Assembly: GCA_944320355.1 (NCBI GenBank)
Contig: CALUHC010000038.1
Span: 62,001 to 126,000, forward strand
Reading direction: 5' to 3'
Origin: an uncultured Prevotella sp.
Lineage (GTDB): Bacteria > Bacteroidota > Bacteroidia > Bacteroidales > Bacteroidaceae
DNA: 64,000 nt
This document shows positions 59,022 through 64,000 of this stretch, piece after piece. The notes beneath the pieces were generated by a model. The model ran no database searches, was not told the origin of the DNA, and saw only the letters and a list, made by a program, of their open reading frames with translations. Position 1 is the first letter of the stretch. The number at the start of each line of letters is the position of its first letter. The translations under genes and the position numbers were made by a program.

Positions 59022-59138
59022 TCCCTCAGTAGTTTACGTATAGTGTTGATGCCGCCGCTGTCGCGGTTAGGGTTTGTCGCCTGTGCTCAAGAGTGTTTCA
59101 TACAGTATTGCCCAGGCGAGGCAGCATGGTGTGGAGCG

Positions 59139-60170
59139 TCATTGTATGCCTTCTTCGCGGAGGCGTTTCTGCCAGTTCCAAGCCGACTTGAGTGTGTCTT
59201 CGAGGCTTGTCTCAGCCTTCCATCCGAGCACTTTGTTGGCTTTCTCCGGATTAGCCCACACTTTCTCTATGTCTCCGGCGCGGCGCGGCGCGTATGTCCA
59301 GTTCAGTTTCACGCCAGTGGCTTTCTCGAAAGCGTCGATTATCTGTTTTGTGCTGACACCGTTTCCGGTGCCGATGTTGAACACTTCGAGCTTGTCGCCA
59401 TCCATGTCGAGAACGCGCTCCATGGCTTTTACGTGCGCTTTGGCGAGGTCTACCACGTAGATGTAGTCGCGTATGCACGTTCCGTCGGGGGTATCGTAGT
59501 CGTTGCCGAACACCTTCAGTTGCTCGCGTATGCCGATGGCCGTCTGGGTGACGTATGGTATGAGGTTCATCGGCACGCCGTTAGGCATCTCTCCTATCAG
59601 TGCCGTTGGGTGCGACCCGATGGGGTTGAAGTAGCGCAGCAGTATGGCTTTGATGGGCGCGCCGCTTTTGATGTCGTCACGGATTATCTCCTCGTTGATT
59701 TGCTTTGTGTTGCCGTATGGGCTTTCCGCCGCCTTGATGGGCGCGTCTTCGGTGACGGGCAGCACATCGGGCTGTCCGTAAACCGTGCAGCTCGATGAGA
59801 ATATGATGCCTTTCACCCCGTGTTTTGGCATCAGCTCAAGCAGGTTTACAAGGCTCAGAATGTTGTTCCGGTAGTACAGAAGAGGCTTTTCCACGCTCTC
59901 GCCCACGGCCTTGCTTGCGGCGAAATGGATGATTCCCTCTATGTCGGGATACTTGGCAAACACCTTGTCCATGGCCTCCTTGTCGCAGCAATCCACCTGC
60001 TCGAACGCCGGCCTCACGTGGGTTATCTTCTCGATACCGTCCACTACGCTTGCCTGCGAGTTTGACAGGTTGTCCACTATCACTACCTTGTAGCCCGCAT
60101 TTTGAAGCTCCACCGTTGTATGGGAGCCAATGAAGCCGGTGCCTCCGGTTACCAAAATTGTCTGTTTCAT
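59139..60170 (-). CDS. galE: UDP-glucose 4-epimerase
   Basis: Interconverts UDP-glucose and UDP-galactose for galactose use and glycan precursors. 343 residues, extended SDR: TGGTGFIGSHTTVELQNAGY and VVIVDNLSNS at the N-terminus, HFAASKAVGESVEKPLLYY, SSSCTVYGQ (Ser/Thr), ESPYGNTKQINEEII (Tyr-x-x-x-Lys), RYFNPIGSHP and the C-terminal GVSTKQIIDAFEKATG. It stands alone between long gaps. I found no consensus promoter in the 345 bp upstream. Confidence 0.96.
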   Translation of the reverse strand: MKQTILVTGGTGFIGSHTTVELQNAGYKVVIVDNLSNSQASVVDGIEKITHVRPAFEQVDCCDKEAMDKVFAKYPDIEGIIHFAASKAVGESVEKPLLYYRNNILSLVNLLELMPKHGVKGIIFSSSCTVYGQPDVLPVTEDAPIKAAESPYGNTKQINEEIIRDDIKSGAPIKAILLRYFNPIGSHPTALIGEMPNGVPMNLIPYVTQTAIGIREQLKVFGNDYDTPDGTCIRDYIYVVDLAKAHVKAMERVLDMDGDKLEVFNIGTGNGVSTKQIIDAFEKATGVKLNWTYAPRRAGDIEKVWANPEKANKVLGWKAETSLEDTLKSAWNWQKRLREEGIQ

Positions 60171-60516
60171 TGTGAGATCTATTTGTCTGTAATAACTATT
60201 TATAATTAAAGGGCTGCCAATGGCAGCAAATGGTGCCCCTCAATGCCGTACGTATGTGCCGCCCTGTCTTGCCCGCCAGACTCTCCCGTTGGTTTCGTGA
60301 TGTCAGTCCGTGACGGATAGAAACGGCTATGCAGAGTCGGGGATATGCAAAATGCAATGATTAGGCAACGGGTTGTGGCGTGGGCTTAACCGCGATTTGC
60401 CTGGTGCCATTTATCAATTACAAAGATAAGGAAAAACATAAAAAGAAAAGAGGCGGAAAGATAAAATTATGTTATTTTTTTATCTTTCCGCCCCAAAGAT
60501 GTCATCAATCGTTCTG
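60171..60516. other. 346-bp gap between the rnf operon and galE
   Basis: Contains the rnf terminator (60430-60492). The rest shows only a weak GGGC...GCCC hairpin near 60210-60240. Confidence 0.5.
60430..60492 (-). terminator. Terminator of the rnf operon
   Basis: Perfect 15-bp stem: GGCGGAAAGATAAAA (60452-60466) with 60478-60492. On the minus strand a T-rich tail follows (CTTTTCTTTTTATG). Confidence 0.85.
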
Positions 60517-61119
60517 TCAGTCAATGCCCATCAAAGTCCTCAAGCCGCCGTCAACGCCAGAAAAGCCCATGAAGGCGAGGCTGAGCAGGCCGGCGGTGAC
60601 AAGCACGATGGCCATGCCTCTCATGCCTTTGGGAATGCTGACGAGTGACAGTTGCTCGCGCATTCCTGCGAAAACGGTGAGCGCCAGACCAAAGCCGAGG
60701 GCTGTGGAGAATGCGTAAACGACGCTTTCCAGCAGGTTGTAGTCCTTCTGGATTACGAGAATGGCCACGCCAAGCACCGCGCAGTTGGTGGTTATCAGGG
60801 GGAGGAATATGCCAAGTGCCTGATAGAGCGATGGCGAAACCTTCTTCATGATGATCTCGACCATCTGTACAAGTGCTGCGATGACAAGGATGAAGGCTAT
60901 CGTCTGGAGGTATTGTATGTTGAATGGGTCGAGCACAAGTTTCTGCACCAAGTATGTGACGATGGTAGCCAGCGTGAGCACAAAGGCCACGGCTGCACTC
61001 ATTCCGATGGCTGTGTCAATCTTTTTCGACACGCCGAGGAACGGACAGATGCCGAGAAACTGTGACAGCACGATATTGTTTACGAATATCGCCGATATGA
61101 ATATAAGTAAGTATTCCAT
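60517..61119 (-). CDS. rnfA: Ion-translocating oxidoreductase subunit RnfA
   Basis: 200 residues, six membrane helices. Hallmarks: [20 protein letters not shown] in the first half (with the conserved Cys that helps hold an intramembrane iron-sulfur centre), [18 protein letters not shown] (second conserved Cys), and [20 protein letters not shown]. Partner of RnfE in the Rnf complex, which couples ferredoxin:NAD+ electron transfer to Na+ or H+ export. Last gene of the operon, 3 bp after rnfE. Confidence 0.95.
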   Translation of the reverse strand: MEYLLIFISAIFVNNIVLSQFLGICPFLGVSKKIDTAIGMSAAVAFVLTLATIVTYLVQKLVLDPFNIQYLQTIAFILVIAALVQMVEIIMKKVSPSLYQALGIFLPLITTNCAVLGVAILVIQKDYNLLESVVYAFSTALGFGLALTVFAGMREQLSLVSIPKGMRGMAIVLVTAGLLSLAFMGFSGVDGGLRTLMGID

Positions 61120-61122
61120 GGA

Positions 61123-61707
61123 TTATCCTTTTTTGAATTTGTTTACTATGGCTATCAAGAAACCTAACGTGATAAACGCTCCCGGGGGAAGCACGAACAA
61201 AAGGATGTTGTATGTCTCGGGCAACAGCACAATGCCGAACAGTGAGCCGGCTCCGAGCAATTCGCGGACCATGCCGAGCAGCATCAGCGCCAGCGTGAAG
61301 CCCAGGCCAATCCCGATGCCATCGAAGAGGCTGGCCACTGGGCCATTCTTGCAGGCGAAGGCCTCAGCGCGGCCGAGTATGATGCAATTGACCACAATGA
61401 GCGGTATGTAAATGCCCAGCGACTTGTTTATGGCAGGCAGGTATGCCTCAAGGCACATTTGCAGGATTGTGACGAACGAGGCTATGACAACCACAAACAC
61501 AGGTATTCTCACCATATCGGGGGTGAGGTTCTTTATCAGGGATATGGCTATGTTTGAGCATATCAGCACGAACATTGTGGCAAGTCCCATTGACATTCCG
61601 TTGATGGCCGACGTGGTGGTGGCCAGCGTGGGGCACATACCGAGCAGGAGAACGAAGGTTGGGTTCTCCTTGACCACCCCATTCAGTAATATCTTAAAGT
61701 TGTTCAT
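61123..61707 (-). CDS. rnfE: Ion-translocating oxidoreductase subunit RnfE
   Basis: 194 residues, six helices, homologous to RnfA: NPTFVLLLGMCPTLATTTSA (conserved Cys), YIPLIVVNCIILGRAEAFAC (second conserved Cys), KNGPVASLFDGIGIGLGFTL. The inverted topology relative to RnfA is a family feature. Lies between rnfG (41 bp upstream) and rnfA. Confidence 0.95.
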   Translation of the reverse strand: MNNFKILLNGVVKENPTFVLLLGMCPTLATTTSAINGMSMGLATMFVLICSNIAISLIKNLTPDMVRIPVFVVVIASFVTILQMCLEAYLPAINKSLGIYIPLIVVNCIILGRAEAFACKNGPVASLFDGIGIGLGFTLALMLLGMVRELLGAGSLFGIVLLPETYNILLFVLPPGAFITLGFLIAIVNKFKKG

Positions 61708-61748
61708 ATTAATCCGAATTATAAAGTTAACCAGATGCTCTTGCGGGA

Positions 61749-62381
61749 TTACTTGGACCTGCCGGCTTTTGACGATGCTCCGCTAGCCGCGTCGATGTCT
61801 TGCTGGGCATATACTGCGTAGGCCTGATTGACAGCGGTCAGGAACGCCCGTGTGGTGATGGTCGAGGCCGTTATTGCATCCACGTCGCCGCCGTCCTTGT
61901 TGACCACGAGCGGCTTTCCGTCAGACAGGTCGCGGCCTATGATGTTTCCTTTTCCGTCTTTCTGGAACCACTTGTCGGCCTTTGCTCCAAGACCGGGAGT
62001 CTCCGCGTGCTGCAGTACGGTATATCCCAGTACCTTGCCTGCGGCGTCGAAGCCCACGAGCAATTTCAACTCGCCGCCAAAGCCCATGCTAGAACTCTCC
62101 ACTGCGGCTCCGATAAACCTGCCGGAAGCGTCACCAACCTTGTGCACAACAAATGTGCTTTCCTTGCCTCCGATGTCCTTGCGTATGGTGTCTTCCTCCA
62201 TCACTTGCAGGTTGTCGGTGCACATTACGCTCTTGATTCCTTCTGCAAGGACAATGCTTGCCTGCTGCTTGATCGGCTCGGCGGTCACTGCGTTTACCCA
62301 TGCCAGCAGCCCGCCGGTTATCACGGCTACGGCCACAAGCACCACGACCATGTTTGTCAATGATGATTCTAATTTCTTCAT
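61749..62381 (-). CDS. rnfG: Ion-translocating oxidoreductase subunit RnfG
   Basis: 210 residues: one N-terminal helix (about 8-30, LTNMVVVLVAVAVITGGLLA) and a periplasmic FMN-binding domain. The flavinylation motif reads DAITASTITTRAF, where the Thr after Ser is the expected covalent FMN site (relatives read S-G-A-T). GTPGLG-like AETPGLGAKADKWFQK precedes it. The C-terminal 20 residues (IDAASGASSKAGRSK) are Ser/Ala-rich. The start overlaps the rnfD stop by 4 bp. Confidence 0.93.
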   Translation of the reverse strand: MKKLESSLTNMVVVLVAVAVITGGLLAWVNAVTAEPIKQQASIVLAEGIKSVMCTDNLQVMEEDTIRKDIGGKESTFVVHKVGDASGRFIGAAVESSSMGFGGELKLLVGFDAAGKVLGYTVLQHAETPGLGAKADKWFQKDGKGNIIGRDLSDGKPLVVNKDGGDVDAITASTITTRAFLTAVNQAYAVYAQQDIDAASGASSKAGRSK

Positions 62382-63376
62382 TTCTTCACTACCTCCCCAA
62401 AACGTTTAGGTTTGACATAAGTATTGATGAGCGGAGTGAATGCGTTCATTATCAAAATGGCAAACGACATACCCTCCGGGTAGCTTCCCCAGTTGCGGAT
62501 GACGACTGTAAGGATGCCAATCGCGATGCCGTAGATAAGTTGCCCCTTGTGGGTCATTGGCGAGGTCACATAGTCTGTTGCCATGAATATTGCGCCGAGC
62601 ATCAGTCCGCCGCTGAGGATCACGGCTACGGGGTTGGCGTAAATGGGGTTGGCGATATGGAGCAGGCCGCTGAAAACAAATACGGTTGCGATGATGCTCA
62701 CGGGGATGTGCCATGTTATTATCTTCTTCCATAACATATAAGCCAAGCCTACGAGCAGGGCCAATGCACACACCTCACCGATGGTTCCGGCTCCGCCCAT
62801 GGCGTTGTTGCCCAGCAGGAGGTGCAGAGAGTCTGGCAGTTCGTTTAGAACCGACGCGTCGCCGCTCTTTATTGCCGTCTTCATCACGCTCAGTGGTGTT
62901 GCTCCTGTCTCAGCATCGAGGTAGCTGCCGAGTTGTCCCACCTTTGGCCACGAGGTCATTTGGGCAGGGAAACTTATCAGCAGGAAGCAGCGTCCAACCA
63001 GCGCAGGGTTGAAAATGTTGCACCCCAGACCGCCGAACGTCATTTTGGCTACGCCTATCGATACGAGCGCACCGATGATTATAATCCATACGGGGAGGTT
63101 TGACGGAAGGTTGAAGCCAAGTAGCAAACCGGTGAGGATGGCAGATCCGTCGCACACGGTGAGCCTGTTGCTCTTCAGCATATACTTGTTTATTGCCCAT
63201 TCAAAGAAAACACAGGCCACTACACTCGTCGCGCAGACTATGGCAGAGCCAATGCCGAAATAGAGGAACGATACGAGCAAGGCCGGTATTAACGCTATGA
63301 TGACGCCATACATATTGCGTTCCACGCTGTCTGTGCCGTGGGCATGAGGCGACAAAGAAACTATTAACTTTCCCAT
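62378..63376 (-). CDS. rnfD: Ion-translocating oxidoreductase subunit RnfD
   Basis: 332 residues with about nine helices. Covalent FMN site in DAETGATPLSVMKT (Thr of the GAT motif, near residue 160). Other landmarks: LSPHAHGTDSVERNMYGVII at the N-terminus, CDGSAILTGLLLGFNLPSNL, GGLGCNIFNPALVGRCFLL and MATDYVTSPMTHKGQLIYGI. It follows rnfC by 8 bp and overlaps rnfG. Confidence 0.95.
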   Translation of the reverse strand: MGKLIVSLSPHAHGTDSVERNMYGVIIALIPALLVSFLYFGIGSAIVCATSVVACVFFEWAINKYMLKSNRLTVCDGSAILTGLLLGFNLPSNLPVWIIIIGALVSIGVAKMTFGGLGCNIFNPALVGRCFLLISFPAQMTSWPKVGQLGSYLDAETGATPLSVMKTAIKSGDASVLNELPDSLHLLLGNNAMGGAGTIGEVCALALLVGLAYMLWKKIITWHIPVSIIATVFVFSGLLHIANPIYANPVAVILSGGLMLGAIFMATDYVTSPMTHKGQLIYGIAIGILTVVIRNWGSYPEGMSFAILIMNAFTPLINTYVKPKRFGEVVKK

Positions 63377-63384
63377 TTTTTTAT

Positions 63385-64000
63385 TTACTTTTTAGCATTG
63401 CGGGCCTTGATGATGCCCATTACTTTAGACTTTCCAAAACGGATGTTATCCAATATCGGGCGATGTGACGGGCAGGTGTACTGGCATGAGCCGCACTCTA
63501 TGCAGGAAGTGATAAACTCTGCCTCAACCTTATCCCACATTTGCTTGGCAGAGGCCGTGGCCAGCAGATATGGCTCAAGCCCCATCGGGCATACGCTCAC
63601 GCACTTTGCGCAGCGTATGCAAGGGTCGGCTGGCTTTCGCCTGGCTTCATCTCCGCTTATTATTGTTACGCTGTTGGTTCCCTTGCAGACAGGAACTTCT
63701 GCAGAGGTCAGCGCCTTGCCCATCATCGGACCGCCGGCCAGCAGCTTGTTGTCCCCGTCGGGCATGCCGCCGCAAAGCTCTATAAGGTCCTTCATCGGGG
63801 TGCCCATGCGCACAAGAAAATTGCCTGGGCGGGAAAGGCTTTTGCCCGTAACAGTGGTGTAACGCTCGAACAGTGGTTTGCGTTTCATCACTGCCTGATA
63901 GACGGCAAAGGCCGTGCCCACGTTCTGTACTATCGCGCCTACGTTGACAGGTATGGCCGGAGGAGCCGGCACTTGGCGGCGGATGACTGCGTCGACCAGT
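63385..64000 (-). CDS. rnfC: Ion-translocating oxidoreductase subunit RnfC (C-terminal part, cut by window edge)
   Basis: About 205 residues of the C-terminal half; the frame continues past base 64000, so the gene is incomplete because of the window, not broken. Visible: LVDAVIRRQVPAPPAIPVNV at the cut, the SLBB-like part, and two [4Fe-4S] motifs, CIRCAKCVSVCPMGLEP and CIECGSCQYTCPSHRP. RnfC is the peripheral NADH-binding subunit. The order C-D-G-E-A agrees with other Bacteroidales, with rnfB expected just upstream. Confidence 0.95.
   Translation of the reverse strand, partial: LVDAVIRRQVPAPPAIPVNVGAIVQNVGTAFAVYQAVMKRKPLFERYTTVTGKSLSRPGNFLVRMGTPMKDLIELCGGMPDGDNKLLAGGPMMGKALTSAEVPVCKGTNSVTIISGDEARRKPADPCIRCAKCVSVCPMGLEPYLLATASAKQMWDKVEAEFITSCIECGSCQYTCPSHRPILDNIRFGKSKVMGIIKARNAKK

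Larger units (their letters stand above)
58054..59138. other. 1.1-kb gene-free stretch
   Basis: Longest gap in the window. It holds palindrome array 8 with flanks (about 58345-58600) and MITE-like copy 2 (58859-59021). 58600-58850 and 59022-59138 show no gene or repeat that I recognise. Confidence 0.7.

Overview
The window reads as chromosomal DNA of a Bacteroidales bacterium, most likely a Prevotellaceae relative. The main reasons are: promoters of the Bacteroidetes type (TTG or TTTG, 19-21 bp, then TAnnTTTG) in front of many genes; lineage-typical families (DUF3078, DUF1573, a gliding-motility C-terminal domain protein, a PorT-like barrel, a DPP5-like S9 peptidase, a LysO exporter split into two genes, a CfxA/CblA-like class A beta-lactamase); and the near absence of Shine-Dalgarno sequences. 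I see no rRNA, tRNA, transposase, phage gene or CRISPR array.

Layout. 0.3-8.7 kb: uvrA with a coupled gliding-motility-domain protein on the minus strand, then a plus-strand run of LysM/periplasmic-binding protein, outer-membrane barrel, POT peptide transporter and an EEP-family nuclease/phosphatase. 9.7-16.9 kb (minus): MFSD1-like transporter, S9 dipeptidyl peptidase, yidC, pyrG. 17.1-20.4 kb: DUF3078 barrel, DUF1573 protein, GH105 hydrolase. 21.3-27.1 kb (plus): aspS, two small DNA-binding-like proteins, xylB-xylA. 27.3-34.8 kb (minus): glnS, a TPR protein, dedA, manC, gmd, fcl (GDP-L-fucose synthesis). 35.6-40.4 kb (plus): first transferase, outer-membrane export lipoprotein and tyrosine autokinase of a surface polysaccharide. 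40.5-47.1 kb: DUF169 protein, a 1398-residue fused acyl-CoA dehydratase activase-type protein, TetR regulator, HIT protein. 47.3-51.3 kb (minus): beta-lactamase, alpha/beta hydrolase, flavodoxin, AraC regulator. 51.8-58.1 kb: cytidylate-kinase-like protein with lrgA-lrgB, then split lysO, recQ, recJ. 59.1-64.0 kb (minus): galE and the rnfC-D-G-E-A operon, with rnfC cut by the window edge.

The most unusual content is non-coding. Eight of the longer intergenic gaps each carry an array of 13-bp near-palindromes (consensus AAACGNNNCGTTT) repeated at exactly 22-bp spacing, four or five units per array, about 34 units in all. The flanks of the arrays are also conserved and fall into two groups, so the arrays look like copies of a dispersed element. 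Two copies of a separate MITE-like element of about 164 bp (near 9.4 and 58.9 kb) and a 43-bp inverted repeat with a third arm copy beside the beta-lactamase gene add to the repeat load.

Functionally the window combines housekeeping (nucleotide excision repair, recombination, aspartyl- and glutaminyl-tRNA synthesis, CTP synthesis, membrane protein insertion), xylose and pectin-fragment use, peptide degradation and uptake, precursor and export functions for a fucose-containing surface polysaccharide, and the ion-pumping Rnf complex of anaerobic energy metabolism.
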